From contig CANFLU010000001.1 in NCBI GenBank assembly GCA_947447975.1, forward strand, positions 186,001 to 250,000: a DNA stretch of 64,000 nucleotides, in the 5' to 3' direction. The stretch is from Comamonadaceae bacterium (lineage in GTDB: Bacteria > Pseudomonadota > Gammaproteobacteria > Burkholderiales > Burkholderiaceae_C). Every line of letters begins with the position of its first letter. The stretch's first letter is position 1. Both the position numbers and the translations under genes were made by a program. This document shows positions 1-12,300 of this stretch, in pieces. The notes beneath the pieces were generated by a model. It did no database searches and had not been told where the DNA came from. It saw nothing but the letters and a program-made list of their open reading frames with translations.

Positions 1-137
1 CTTACCTGATCGACGCCTTGTCCAATATGGGCCAGGAAATGGTCACCCTCGAGTTCTCGGACGGCAACAGCTCCGCGCTGATGACCATCCCCGACAACGC
101 GACCTTCAAATACGTGGTGATGCCCATGCGGATTTGA
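1..137 (+). CDS. dnaN: DNA polymerase III subunit beta (sliding clamp), C-terminal end only
   Basis: This is the last 44 codons of a gene entering from the left edge, read from base 3 to a TGA at 135-137. The visible peptide opens with YLIDALSNMG and ends with FKYVVMPMRI, which is the characteristic C-terminus of the beta clamp, the ring that tethers the replicative polymerase to DNA. The C-terminal position next to gyrB supports the call. In betaproteobacteria dnaA, dnaN and gyrB commonly lie together with no recF between them, so the origin is probably a few kilobases to the left. That placement is inference. Only the third clamp domain's tail is visible. Confidence 0.93.
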   Translation, partial: YLIDALSNMGQEMVTLEFSDGNSSALMTIPDNATFKYVVMPMRI

Positions 138-259
138 TTTCGCTCTATCCGGTGCCCCCAAGCCAAACCCCCGCAGCCCGGGGGTTTGGACATTCAAGAA
201 CAGCCGATTTTTTGAGTGGCAACGCAAAACCTAGATGTTGGCGATGCCCGAATTGATAA

Positions 260-2878
<2,619 letters not shown>

Positions 2879-2925
2879 GCACTTGATTGCGTATCAAATT
2901 TTCTTGCGTTTGTAAGGAAAAAAAG

Positions 2926-2948
2926 GCCCGGTTTACCGAGCATTTTTG
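2926..2948 (+). terminator. Rho-independent terminator after gyrB
   Basis: A compact stem GCCCGGT/ACCGAGC (2926-2941, one mismatch, two-base loop) is followed by a T run at 2943-2947. It lies 47 bases after the gyrB stop in the correct orientation. Confidence 0.75.
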
Positions 2949-3003
2949 TTTGTTTTGAATCGATGTTGGAGTTTGAAGTCACTCGCCAACTAGCGGATGG
3001 CAC

Positions 3004-3093
3004 GCGGGACGGCGTGGTACCCGGCTCCGTTCGTGTCCCCCGCCCTGCGGGCTCCTCCTTTACCTCACTACGCCGGGCGGCACGCCGTCCCGC
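3004..3093 (+). repeat. Palindromic intergenic repeat unit, copy 1
   Basis: A perfect 13-bp outer inverted repeat (3004-3016 GCGGGACGGCGTG, 3081-3093) encloses a 52-nt core at 3023-3074. The core itself contains GCCC-TGC-GGGC. The same core occurs in reverse orientation in copy 2. Any short open frame across it reads a spurious FTSL-containing peptide and is not taken as coding. It resembles a REP/BIME-type element in design, but I do not recognise a named family with certainty. Confidence 0.75.
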
Positions 3094-3222
3094 TGAAGCG
3101 CTGGTGACTGCAGGCCCATGCTGTGAATACAGTTACTTCGAATAAGCGCGCTGCCGCAAAATTTTCCAAGGCTCGGTATTTAGAAGATGTCTTTGAATCC
3201 CTTACGCACCAAAGACCTCGGT

Positions 3223-3316
3223 GCGGCTGGACTTGGGGCGTATGGCATAGCGAAGTAAAGCGGGAGCCCGTAGGGCGGAGGACATGAGCGGAGCCATGTG
3301 CCCCAAGGCCAGCCGC
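3223..3316 (-). repeat. Palindromic intergenic repeat unit, copy 2 (inverted)
   Basis: The outer stem is 17 bp with one mismatch (3223-3239 against 3300-3316) and encloses bases 3244-3295. Their reverse complement matches the copy 1 core at 43 of 52 positions. Eight of the nine differences are transitions. The outer stems of the two copies are unrelated to each other, while the core is shared. The 129 bases between the copies (3094-3222) hold no gene that I can support. Confidence 0.75.
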
Positions 3317-3344
3317 GTACAAATGCCCCAGTGAAATAACTTGC

Positions 3345-3371
3345 GTAAAAATTCCTTAAAGCGTTTTAAGG
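3345..3371 (-). terminator. Terminator overlapping the stop of the indolepyruvate oxidoreductase gene
   Basis: Read on the minus strand, CCTTAAA-ACGC-TTTAAGG forms a perfect 7-bp stem (3354-3371) followed by AATTTTT. The gene's TAA stop is inside the first arm. The stem is AT-rich, so its strength is uncertain. Confidence 0.55.
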
Positions 3372-6300
3372 CAGCTTCCCTCCCAGCCCTTCCCAGCTAG
3401 GTTTTACCGCCGCGATATGCCGCGCCTTCACATGCCCAAAGCCGCGAATCTCTTCGGGCAATTTGGCAAAGCGCAGGGCGTCGGGCAGAGTCGTGGGGCT
3501 CAATTGCGCCAACATGCGCTCCACGGTCTGCATGTAGTTGTGCACCAGGGCGCGTTCGCCTTGGCGCTCTTCGCTGTAGCCAAAAATATCCAACGCGGTG
3601 CCGCGCAAGACCTTGAGCGGCGCCAGCAGCCGAAAGCCCAAGCCCATCCAGGGGCCAAAGCGCTGTTTGATAAGGCGGCCTTTTTCATCTTGCTTCGCCA
3701 AGAGTGGCGGCGCCAGGTGGTAGTGGACTTGGTAGTCGCCTTCAAACATGGTGTTGATTGTTTCCTTGAACGCGGGGTCGCTATGCAGACGCGCCACTTC
3801 GTATTCGTCTTTGTAGGCCATCAGCTTGAATAAGTAGCGCGCCACGGTATTGCTCAGCGGTAAATCTTTGTCCTCGGCCTGGGCCCCTAGCGCGCTTTCT
3901 ACGCTGCGCACCTTGGCCACGAAGTCGCGGTAGCTTTGTGCATAGGCGGCGTTTTGGTAGCCGGTTAAAAATGTGGCGCGGTGCTCTATCAGTGCGTCTA
4001 GCGATATGGGTGCCGGTTTGCGCACCCATTGCACCGTCTGCGCGGGCAGCAAGCTGCGCTGCACCGCCGCCGGGTCGTGTGCGGCCAGGCGGCCCCAATG
4101 GAAAGCCGCTTGGTTTTTTTCAACGGCCACGGCGTTAAGCGCCATGGCTTGTAAAAGCGCATCCTGCCCCAGCGGTATCCAGCCTTTTTGCCAGGCATAG
4201 CCCAGCAGTACCGGGTTGGTAAAAATGCTATCGCCCAGCAACTCGGTGGCGATGGCTTCGGCGTCCACGCAGCCCAGCGATTGCGGGTCTTGCAAAGTGG
4301 CACCAATGGCGGCGATACAGGCTTCGCCAGGATTGCTCCAGTTGGCGTTTTGCACAAAAGCGGCGGTGGGTTGGCTATGGCTGTTGAGCACTACCCGGCT
4401 GCGCCCGGCGCGCAGGCGCATACTGGTTTCTTTGCCAGCGGTGACGATAGGGTCGCAGCCGATCACCAAATCCGCGCAGGCCATGCCTACACGGGTGGTG
4501 CGTATCGCGTCTTGGTGGTGGCTGATCAACACATGGCTCCAGGTCGCGCCGCCTTTTTGCGCCAGGCCGCCCGCGTCTTGCGTGACGATGCCTTTGCCTT
4601 CGATATGCGCCGCCACGCCCAGCAACTGGCCGATGGTGATCACGCCCGTACCGCCCACGCCTGCGACTACCAAGCCCCAGACGCCGTCATGCGCTTCTTG
4701 CAAATCGAACACCGCTGGTTCAGGCAGGCCCATGGCGGGGCCGCTGCCAGTGGATTGCGCAGAGCTTTTCTTTCTACGCAATGTGCCGCCTTCCACAGTG
4801 ACAAAGCTGGGGCAAAAACCTTTAACGCAAGAAATGTCTTTGTTGCAGGTACTTTGGTTGATACGCCGCTTGCGGCCCAGCTCGGTTTCTAGTGGCTCGA
4901 CGCTCACGCAATTGCTTTGCACGCCGCAGTCGCCGCAGCCCTCGCAGACCAATTCATTAATCACCACGCGCGTGGCCGGGTCCACCATGGTGCCGCGTTT
5001 GCGGCGCCGACGTTTTTCAGTGGCGCAGGTTTGGTCGTAAATGATGACGGTGGTGCCTTGGATCTCCCGCAGCACGCGCTGCACCGCGTCTAGGCTGTCG
5101 CGATGCTCCACCGCCACGCCTTCGGGCAGGCCTTTGACGCCATCGTATTTTTCGGGCTCGTCGGTCACCACCACAATGCGCTGCGCACCTTCGGCGCGCA
5201 TGCTTTGCGCGATCTGGATCACGCTGTGGCCCTCCGCCCGCTCGCCCACTTGCTGGCCGCCGGTCATGGCCACGGCGTCGTTGTACAAAATTTTGTAGGT
5301 GATGTTCACGCCCGCCGCAATCGACTGGCGCACCGCCAGCAATCCGCTATGGAAGTAGGTGCCGTCGCCTAAGTTGGCAAAAATATGGGTGTCATTGACA
5401 AAAGGCTGCTGTCCGACCCAGGGCACGCCTTCGCCGCCCATTTGGGTAAAGCCGGTGGTGGAGCGGTCCATCCACAGCGTCATAAAGTGGCAGCCGATGC
5501 CGGCCATGGCGCGCGAGCCTTCGGGCACGCGGGTGGAGGTGTTGTGCGGGCAGCCCGAGCAAAACCAGGGCTGGCGTTCGGCCAGCGGCGCGCCCAGGGC
5601 CAGCGCCTGCATGGACTTTTCTTTGGCGTCCAAAATCGCCAACTGCGCATCCATACGGGCACGCACCTCGGCATCTACGCCTAGGGCGCTCAGGCGCTGC
5701 GCAATCGCGCGGGCAATCATGGCGGGCGACAAATCCGCGTTGGCGCGCAGCAAGCGGTTGGCCGAGGGTTCAGGGCCCGACCATTCGCCGCCAATGCCGT
5801 AGGGGCTGGCCGCGTCATCGGACACGGTGAACTTGCCCACCACGCGCGGGCGCATATCGGCGCGCCAGTGGTAGAGCTCTTCTTTAAGTTGGTACTCAAT
5901 AACCTGGCGCTTTTCCTCGACCACCAAAATCTCTTGCAAGCCGCTGGCAAATTCGCGCGTCAGCTGCGCCTCCAGCGGCCAGACCACTGCCACTTTGTGC
6001 AAGCGAATGCCGACGCGGCGGCAGGTTGCATCGTCCAGGCCCAAGTCGAGTAACGCTTGGCGCGTGTCGTTAAAGGCCTTGCCGCTGGCCATCAAACCAA
6101 AGCGGTCGTTCGGGCCTTCGATGACATTGTGGTTGAGCCGGTTGGCACGCACATAGGCCAGGGCTGCATACCATTTGGTATCAAACAGGCGCGCCTCCTG
6201 GTCCAGCGCACCATCGGGCCAACGGATGTGTACGCCGCCTGCGGGCATCACAAAATCGGTGGGCATCACAATCTTGACGCGCTGCGGGTCGACATCGACT

Positions 6301-6965
6301 GCTGCGCTGGATTCGACGATTTCCTGAATCGTTTTCATGCCCGCCCAGATGCCCGCGTAGCGGCTCATGGCAAACGCATGTACGCCCAAATCCAAAATAT
6401 CTTGCACGCTGGCCGGGAAAAACACTGGCGTGCCGCAAGCCTTAAAAATATGGTCGCTCTGGTGCGCTGCCGTCGAGCTTTTGGACACATGGTCGTCACC
6501 GGCCACGGCGATCACGCCACCCCAGGGCGTGGTGCCGGCCATATTGGCGTGCTTGAACACATCCGAGCAACGGTCCACGCCCGGGCCTTTGCCGTACCAA
6601 ATGCCGAACACGCCGTCGTATTGATTGCTGCCCGGCGGCGCAAAGCCTAGTTGTTGCGTGCCCCACAAAGCGGTGGCGGCCAGCTCCTCATTGACGCCGG
6701 GCTGGAAATGCACATGGTGCTCCAGCAAGCGCTTTTTTTCTTTGGCCAGCGACTGGTCGTAGCTGCCCAATGGTGAACCGCGGTAGCCGCTGATCAAACC
6801 CGCGGTGTTTTTGCCCGCTGCCAGGTCGCGCACACGCTGCATCATCGGCAGGCGCACCAAGGCGTGGACGCCGCTCATAAAAGCCTGGCCAGTCGATTGG
6901 GTGTATTTATCGTCCAGTGTGACGGGTGCGGCGCGCAGCTGGTCGGGGTGCAGGGGGGCGTTCAT
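3366..6965 (-). CDS. Fused indolepyruvate ferredoxin oxidoreductase (alpha + gamma/beta domains)
   Basis: Large 1199-residue 2-oxoacid:acceptor oxidoreductase of the single-chain IorAB type. It oxidatively decarboxylates aryl-pyruvates, chiefly indolepyruvate or phenylpyruvate from aromatic amino acid transamination, to acyl-CoA. The N-terminal part has the pyrimidine-binding fold with RGSPLGSYD. The middle carries the TPP/Mg motif GDGTYFHSG and NDAVAMTGGQ. A ferredoxin-like cysteine cluster follows (CEGCGDCGVQSNC, then CNKDISCVKGFC), and then the gamma domain with VAGVGGTGVITIGQ. A C-terminal region typical of the fused aerobic enzymes completes it. The ATG is preceded by AGGAG at good spacing. 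It appears monocistronic with its own terminator. The exact 2-oxoacid substrate is inferred from the family. Confidence 0.9.
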   Translation of the reverse strand: MNAPLHPDQLRAAPVTLDDKYTQSTGQAFMSGVHALVRLPMMQRVRDLAAGKNTAGLISGYRGSPLGSYDQSLAKEKKRLLEHHVHFQPGVNEELAATALWGTQQLGFAPPGSNQYDGVFGIWYGKGPGVDRCSDVFKHANMAGTTPWGGVIAVAGDDHVSKSSTAAHQSDHIFKACGTPVFFPASVQDILDLGVHAFAMSRYAGIWAGMKTIQEIVESSAAVDVDPQRVKIVMPTDFVMPAGGVHIRWPDGALDQEARLFDTKWYAALAYVRANRLNHNVIEGPNDRFGLMASGKAFNDTRQALLDLGLDDATCRRVGIRLHKVAVVWPLEAQLTREFASGLQEILVVEEKRQVIEYQLKEELYHWRADMRPRVVGKFTVSDDAASPYGIGGEWSGPEPSANRLLRANADLSPAMIARAIAQRLSALGVDAEVRARMDAQLAILDAKEKSMQALALGAPLAERQPWFCSGCPHNTSTRVPEGSRAMAGIGCHFMTLWMDRSTTGFTQMGGEGVPWVGQQPFVNDTHIFANLGDGTYFHSGLLAVRQSIAAGVNITYKILYNDAVAMTGGQQVGERAEGHSVIQIAQSMRAEGAQRIVVVTDEPEKYDGVKGLPEGVAVEHRDSLDAVQRVLREIQGTTVIIYDQTCATEKRRRRKRGTMVDPATRVVINELVCEGCGDCGVQSNCVSVEPLETELGRKRRINQSTCNKDISCVKGFCPSFVTVEGGTLRRKKSSAQSTGSGPAMGLPEPAVFDLQEAHDGVWGLVVAGVGGTGVITIGQLLGVAAHIEGKGIVTQDAGGLAQKGGATWSHVLISHHQDAIRTTRVGMACADLVIGCDPIVTAGKETSMRLRAGRSRVVLNSHSQPTAAFVQNANWSNPGEACIAAIGATLQDPQSLGCVDAEAIATELLGDSIFTNPVLLGYAWQKGWIPLGQDALLQAMALNAVAVEKNQAAFHWGRLAAHDPAAVQRSLLPAQTVQWVRKPAPISLDALIEHRATFLTGYQNAAYAQSYRDFVAKVRSVESALGAQAEDKDLPLSNTVARYLFKLMAYKDEYEVARLHSDPAFKETINTMFEGDYQVHYHLAPPLLAKQDEKGRLIKQRFGPWMGLGFRLLAPLKVLRGTALDIFGYSEERQGERALVHNYMQTVERMLAQLSPTTLPDALRFAKLPEEIRGFGHVKARHIAAVKPSWEGLGGKLP

Positions 6966-7174
6966 GGCAATGGGCTCCTGGAATGTTGGGCCGCCTTGTG
7001 GGCTGTAGTCTGTGCAGTTGGCTCCGTGTAGGAGGGCTGCGTCTGCTGCGCAGTGTAGTCAAACTAGGGGTGCGTGTGTATTGCGCCCTTGAAGCCCCAT
7101 GCGTACCTTAGGAAGCGTATAGCGGACCAGGCGTCAACGGCAGCGCGGCAGGGCGACAGACTCCATGACCCTCT

Positions 7175-8404
7175 TCACTTAGGCCACAACACCCACATCT
7201 GCAACGGCTGTTTCAGCCTGCCGGCCAATTCCCCAGCTTGCGTCCCCGAGCCGGCAAAGAAGTCGGCGCGCACGGCCCCGGTGATGGCGCTGCCGGTGTC
7301 CTGGGCGATAACCAATTGCTGCAAGGCGGTTTGTGCGCCGGTAGAGCTCATCCATACCGGTGTGCCGTAGGGGATGCTGCCCGGATCGACGGCGATCGAG
7401 CGGCCCGCACTCAGGGCCACACCTTGCGCGCCGCGCGGGCCTGCTTCCGCGTCGCCGTCCTTGATGGTTTCTTCGCGGAAAAATACCACGCGTGGGTTAC
7501 TCCAGAGCAGCTCTTGTTGGCGCTGCGGGTTGCGTGCCAGCCAAGCTTTGATGCCCGGCCAGGTGGCATCTTTGCTCAGGCCTTGGTCGAGCAACCATTT
7601 GCCCACGCTTTTATAGGGCTGGTCATTGGTGCCGGCAAATGCCAGGCGCGAGGTGCGAAAGCTACCATCGGCTTGCTGCACGCGGATGCGCCCTGAGCCT
7701 TGAATTTGCAAAACCAGGGCATCGACCGGGTCGCCGAAATACACCAGGGCACGGCCTTTGAGTGCGCTCATGGCTTCGGGCAAGGTGTCCATTTCTTTGC
7801 GTGTATACCAAGGTTTGCGGCTGGCCAGATTGGCCGGTGGCGCATAAATCGGCGCGCTGAAATGGGCGTTGGGGGTGCGGCTAGCCTCAAACACGGGCTC
7901 GTAATACGCGGTCAGCAAACCCTGGGATTCGCCTTGCAGCGATTCGACACGGTAGGGCTGCAAGTGGCGGAACATCCAGGCGCGTTGCCCGGCCGCGTCT
8001 GCATTGGCCAGCGCCAGGGCTTGCGGGCACAAAGCCGCCAGCGCCGGGGGCATGCTGGCGCTGCGTTCGCAGCTTTTTATCCATGCGCGCCAGCCCTGGT
8101 CCAATGCGTCCTGCTGCAAGCCGGGCAAAGCATCCCAGCCCACGCCCACCCAGCGGCTGCGTGCCTGGACGATGGTTGGCCCTATCTCTACCTTGGGCGG
8201 CACTACCACCGGCGCATCGGGTGAAGCTGGCGTTGGCGAGGTAGAGGCCGCCGGTGTGCGGTCTTCAACCGGCGCCTTGGTAGGGCTACTGCCGCAAGCG
8301 CCCAGGCTTCCTACAATCAGCGCGCACATCACTGCGGCAGCACCCCACCCCATGACCTTGATTATTTTGGAAGCACTTGGCGCCGGCCTGCTGCTTATCG
8401 GCAT
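7175..8404 (-). CDS. mltA: Membrane-bound lytic murein transglycosylase A (lipoprotein)
   Basis: Cleaves the MurNAc-GlcNAc bond of peptidoglycan, forming 1,6-anhydro ends. It should be anchored to the outer membrane: a signal peptide ends in a lipobox reading SLGAC. The MltA domain is recognisable from LLTAYYEP, IQGSGRIRVQ and QPYKSVGKWL. The C-terminal 3D domain carries IAQDTGSAI and VRADFFAGSG, which includes the family's catalytic aspartate. The start at 8404 gives 409 residues and a signal peptide with basic residues ahead of the hydrophobic core. An alternative ATG at 8353 would give 392 residues with an uncharged n-region. With 8404 the gene's 5' end overlaps a small plus-strand gene; with 8353 the two starts share a CATG. 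Neither start has a strong ribosome site. Confidence 0.92.
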   Translation of the reverse strand: MPISSRPAPSASKIIKVMGWGAAAVMCALIVGSLGACGSSPTKAPVEDRTPAASTSPTPASPDAPVVVPPKVEIGPTIVQARSRWVGVGWDALPGLQQDALDQGWRAWIKSCERSASMPPALAALCPQALALANADAAGQRAWMFRHLQPYRVESLQGESQGLLTAYYEPVFEASRTPNAHFSAPIYAPPANLASRKPWYTRKEMDTLPEAMSALKGRALVYFGDPVDALVLQIQGSGRIRVQQADGSFRTSRLAFAGTNDQPYKSVGKWLLDQGLSKDATWPGIKAWLARNPQRQQELLWSNPRVVFFREETIKDGDAEAGPRGAQGVALSAGRSIAVDPGSIPYGTPVWMSSTGAQTALQQLVIAQDTGSAITGAVRADFFAGSGTQAGELAGRLKQPLQMWVLWPK

Positions 8405-8489
8405 CGTATGGTGGACGATGTTTTCGGGGCGCAAAATCGGGGAGCTTCCCCCCCCAGCTATCGACGAAGAAACGCCCCCCAAGCGGTGA
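8352..8489 (+). CDS. Putative 45-residue single-pass membrane protein
   Basis: A short reading frame divergent from mltA. It begins at the ATG of a CATG shared with an alternative mltA start and ends at TGA 8487-8489. The peptide has one clear hydrophobic helix (about residues 3-24, ending in IVWWTMFSGR), then a basic turn and a Pro/Glu-rich charged tail. That pattern fits an inner-membrane microprotein with a cytoplasmic C-terminus. It resembles small hypothetical proteins I associate with Comamonadaceae, but this is recollection only. There is no obvious ribosome-binding site. The frame is antisense to the mltA signal-peptide region, so chance coding is possible. No function can be assigned. 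Confidence 0.45.
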   Translation: MTLIILEALGAGLLLIGIVWWTMFSGRKIGELPPPAIDEETPPKR

Positions 8490-8496
8490 TCTGAAT

Positions 8497-9321
8497 TCAC
8501 AGCAAACGGTGCTGTAAGGCGGGTAACTGCATGCGGCAGCGCGCCAACTGTGCCGCATCGAGATCGGCCAGCACTACGCCGGGTTCTTGCGCCTGCTGCG
8601 CTAGCACCGCGCCCCAGGGGTCTATGGCTAGCGACTGGCCCCAGGTGCGCCGCCCGTTGGGGTGCGTGCCGCCTTGCGCAGCGGCCAGCACAAAGCTCAG
8701 GTTTTCTACGGCACGCGTACGCAGCAGCAATTCCCAATGCGCCTGGCCGGTGGTGTAGGTAAAGGCGCTAGGTACCAACAATACATCCGCCCCTGCCGCG
8801 GAGTGCATCCGGTACAACTCGGCAAAGCGCAAGTCATAGCACACACTCAAGCCCACGGTCCACACATGGCCGTCGCGCGAGGGCAGCGCAAACTGCACAG
8901 GCTGATGACCCGCCTGCAGCACGCGCGATTCGTCATAAGACTCGGTGCCATTGTCAAAGCGGAACAAATGAATCTTGTCGTAACGCGCGGCGCAAGCGCC
9001 TTGGGGGTCAAAGGCCAGGCTGCTGTTAAACACCTTGTCGCCATGGGTCGAGGGATCGATGGACAAAGGCAAGGTTCCGCCCACAATCCACAGACCCAGG
9101 CGACGCGCCTGGCCGCTCAAAAAGTGTTGAATCGGGCCACTGCCAAACGGTTCCTGGATGGCTAGCTTCTCGCCATCGTGCTGCCCTATGAGGCAAAAAT
9201 ATTCGGGCAAAACTGCCAACTCCGCCCCGGCCTGAGCGGCTTGCTCTAGCAGCAAACGGGCCTGGGCCAGGTTGTCCTCCACCACGCCGGTGGATACCAT
9301 TTGAATTGCTGCGACCTGCAT
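8497..9321 (-). CDS. Nitrilase-superfamily carbon-nitrogen hydrolase (Nit1/deaminated glutathione amidase-like)
   Basis: 274-residue cytoplasmic amidase of the nitrilase superfamily. The Glu-Lys-Cys triad is visible: Glu in VLPEYF, Lys in YDKIHLF and Cys in SVCYDLRF. The family branch matches Nit1 proteins, which hydrolyse deaminated glutathione as metabolite repair; that specific substrate is inference. It lies 45 bases downstream of the yhdP gene on the same strand and is probably co-transcribed with it, an arrangement common in betaproteobacteria. The gap holds CAGGAGTGCGG just before the ATG, a good ribosome site. Length is normal for the family. Confidence 0.9.
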   Translation of the reverse strand: MQVAAIQMVSTGVVEDNLAQARLLLEQAAQAGAELAVLPEYFCLIGQHDGEKLAIQEPFGSGPIQHFLSGQARRLGLWIVGGTLPLSIDPSTHGDKVFNSSLAFDPQGACAARYDKIHLFRFDNGTESYDESRVLQAGHQPVQFALPSRDGHVWTVGLSVCYDLRFAELYRMHSAAGADVLLVPSAFTYTTGQAHWELLLRTRAVENLSFVLAAAQGGTHPNGRRTWGQSLAIDPWGAVLAQQAQEPGVVLADLDAAQLARCRMQLPALQHRLL

Positions 9322-9366
9322 ACCGCACTCCTGCGAATCTGGGTTGATGAAAAAAGCCGGTAAGGC

Positions 9367-12300
9367 TTACTTGGGTGTATTGCTGCGTTCCACCTTGGTG
9401 ACGCGCGGCTCCAACCAAGTGCCGTCAATGAAAAACTCATGCGTATTCGCCTGTACCAAGGGTTTGAGCAAGAGCCACTGTGCCAACAGCGAATAAATAC
9501 CCACCACCGGATTGACCGCTGTATAGACCAGGGCGGCACCGGCCGCATTGATCTCGGGGATAACCACCACCTTAATCGCCTGGGTTTCCTTGGCAATATC
9601 GGCGCTTCCTTCCATCAAAACGACCGCATTGGGGCCCTTCATTTGCAGATTATTGGTGCGGGCCTGACCTTGCGAAATATTGACGTCCCCGCGCACGAAA
9701 TCAAAGGTGAAACCTTCGCTAAACACATCGCGGAAATCAAGCAGCAAACGCCGTGGCAGCGATTGCAAGCTCAGCACACCCAGCAGCTTGCCAATGTTGG
9801 GCTCGCTTTTTAAAAACTGCCCGTCTTCTATATCCACGTTAAAGCTGCCGGTCATGCTGGGGTAGTCCACGGTGATGGGCGATCCCATCCATCCCACTTG
9901 CCCTTCTATTTTTCCTTTACCTCTGCGGATGACATTTTTCATACCGTAGCGTGCCAACAGGTCGCCCGAGTCTTTGATGTCGAGTTTGAAGTCCAGCTGT
10001 GTGCGGCGGCGGTCGCGCATGGATTCGGCGGGCGGGTTGACGGCTGCGCCTGACGACGCAGGTTGCAAGCGCCACGATCCACTGGCGTTCAGTACTGCTT
10101 CGGGCATATTCACATTAAAGCGCTTGAGCAGCCACTCGCGCTGCGTATCGCGGGCGGCGGGCGATACCTGGTTAATTGCTTCGACTTCCAGCCGCCCCAG
10201 CTTCCTGCCTTGCAGCTCAAACTCTTCTGCAACTACGTCCAGCGCCGGTATGCTGGAGGGCTGCTCGTCTAGCAACTTGTCCACTTCCTGTGCCGCACTG
10301 CTGTTGAGCGTGAGCCGGCTCAAGCGTGCAAACAGTCGGCCGGCATTGCTGCTATCTGTGGTCGTGCCGCCCAAGGAGGCTTGGCGGTATTCCAGTTGGC
10401 CGCTGAACTCGGTGGTCTCGACCTGCGAACGCCACAGGTTTGCGATGCGCGTAGCTTTGAGATTTACTGCGTGCACCGCATGGCCACTCCAGCTAATTTC
10501 TCGGGCGCGCAGCTGCAGCGCATTGGGAAGAAAATCAGTGCCCAGATCAAACTGCGGGGTGCTGATTTTTTTGCGCGTACCGACGCTAGTGCTTACACCG
10601 CTAAATAGGACCGACCAGCTATCCACATCCAGCGTGTCCATGCTCAGCCGTGCGGAAATGCCTTGCGCCGGCATGGTCATGGGCTCGTTAGCGCCCGCGC
10701 CCAGTGCGAGGGTGCCGCGCAGCACCCGCGGTGTGGCACTGGAGATATCGCGCAACAAATTCAAATTCGCGCTGGTTCCCAGAATCACTTGCCATTGTTC
10801 TTGGGTTTTTGCCAAGGCCGCACTATTGGAATCCAGTGGTGCTGCGACTTGCAGTCGCAGCGGCACCTGTGTTTCGGCGCCCTTGGCAAATGGCGCAGGC
10901 AGGGCCAGCGCCATGCCTTGCAAATTGGAACTCACGGTGATGTCTGGCACGCCGGCGCGCATCATGATTGCGGCCTGGTAATTGGTGGCACCCGTCGCAT
11001 AGTGCGCCAAGTTGGCCATGGCGCCTAGTTCGGTAGCTTCACGCAAACCTTCGGCGGCCACGCGTCCTTCCAGTCTGAGTACGGCGGGGCTGGCTTTCAG
11101 GCTGGCACCCCCGTCCGCACTTTTAGCCACAAGGGCTACTGCGTTCTCGGCTGGCGCGCCCATGCTCCCTAAGCTGCCGTCGATGCGCACGTCACCACCA
11201 AAAAGGCGCCCGGTCACCCCATTGACGTTGTAGCCATATTCGGTAAAGTTAATGGGTCCGCGCGCACGCAATACCCGTGGCGTCGTTGGCAAGATTTGTA
11301 CATCATTGCCTTGCAGATTGACACTGCCATTGACCGTCATGTGATTGGTATCGGCCAGTGGGAAATCGAGTTTGACGCGGTAATCGGCCAAGCCGTTGGC
11401 CGAAGCTTTTGCCAATGCTTGGCCCGTCATTTCCGCCAAGGGCGAGTTATTGCTCACGGCCAAGGCATCGGCCAGTGGGCCGCGCCCTTGCGCGTTGACT
11501 GAAACGGTTGAGTTGCCGTACAAATTGTTAATCACCGCGTCGCCGCGCCACATAGGCACCGTTCCCCACAGGCCACGCATGCCGTTGAGATAGAGCGCGC
11601 TTTGGTCGATCACCAATTCACCGGTGAGTTGGGTAAATACAGGCCATGGTGGCTTAGCCGTTGGCATGGGTGAGGCTGGTGCGTAGGCGTAAGTCGCATT
11701 ACTCAGGTTGGCCGAAATGCGGAAATCGCCTTGGCGCGGCTGGGCAAATGGAAAGTCGCGCAGGTTGCCTTTGAGTTTGAGCTTGATGTCCGAGGCGGTT
11801 CCTGCACGCACCGCATCGCGCAAATAATCGCGCAGGTCTTTCGACACAGACAGCGGTAAATAGCGCGGTACGCGGGCCAGGTCCAGCCGGGTGAAGCGCC
11901 CTTGCAGGTCCGTAAAGCCTGGTCCAGACCCGTTTGGCTGCACGGTCCATTGCCCATCTAATTCACCCTGCACATCGGCATTGACAAAGCGCACCTTACT
12001 GACGCTGACCGTCCAGCCCGCAGAAGCCTTCTTCCATTGCAGATCCGCGTTCAACTCCGTGACGGGCACCAGCGGCTCGACCAAGTGTTTTCCCCAATCT
12101 AAAACGCCTTTGTCTATGGCGAGATGCGCACGCCCACCACGTTCACTCAGATCCAGTTCCAAGTCCAGGCCGCGAACGCCTGGCGTCCCTTCGGCCTGCG
12201 CAGCAAACCCAGCCTGTCGGATACGGCCCTTCAGGGCGAACGTCTCCGGCGCGCTGGCAGCGCCCTTCCAAGAGGCTTGGAAATCTTGCACATTGCCAAG

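Noticed and set aside
2963-3322. Short open frames on both strands with SFTSL/RFTSL peptides.
   Set aside because: They are translations of the palindromic repeat core in both orientations, with no other coding evidence.
4188-5040. Long open frames on the plus strand opposite the indolepyruvate oxidoreductase gene.
   Set aside because: They mirror a strong coding frame on the other strand, show no protein family features and have no ribosome sites.
9974-10981. 335-codon open frame opposite yhdP.
   Set aside because: Ser/Arg-rich composition is typical of an antisense shadow, and yhdP is clearly coding here.
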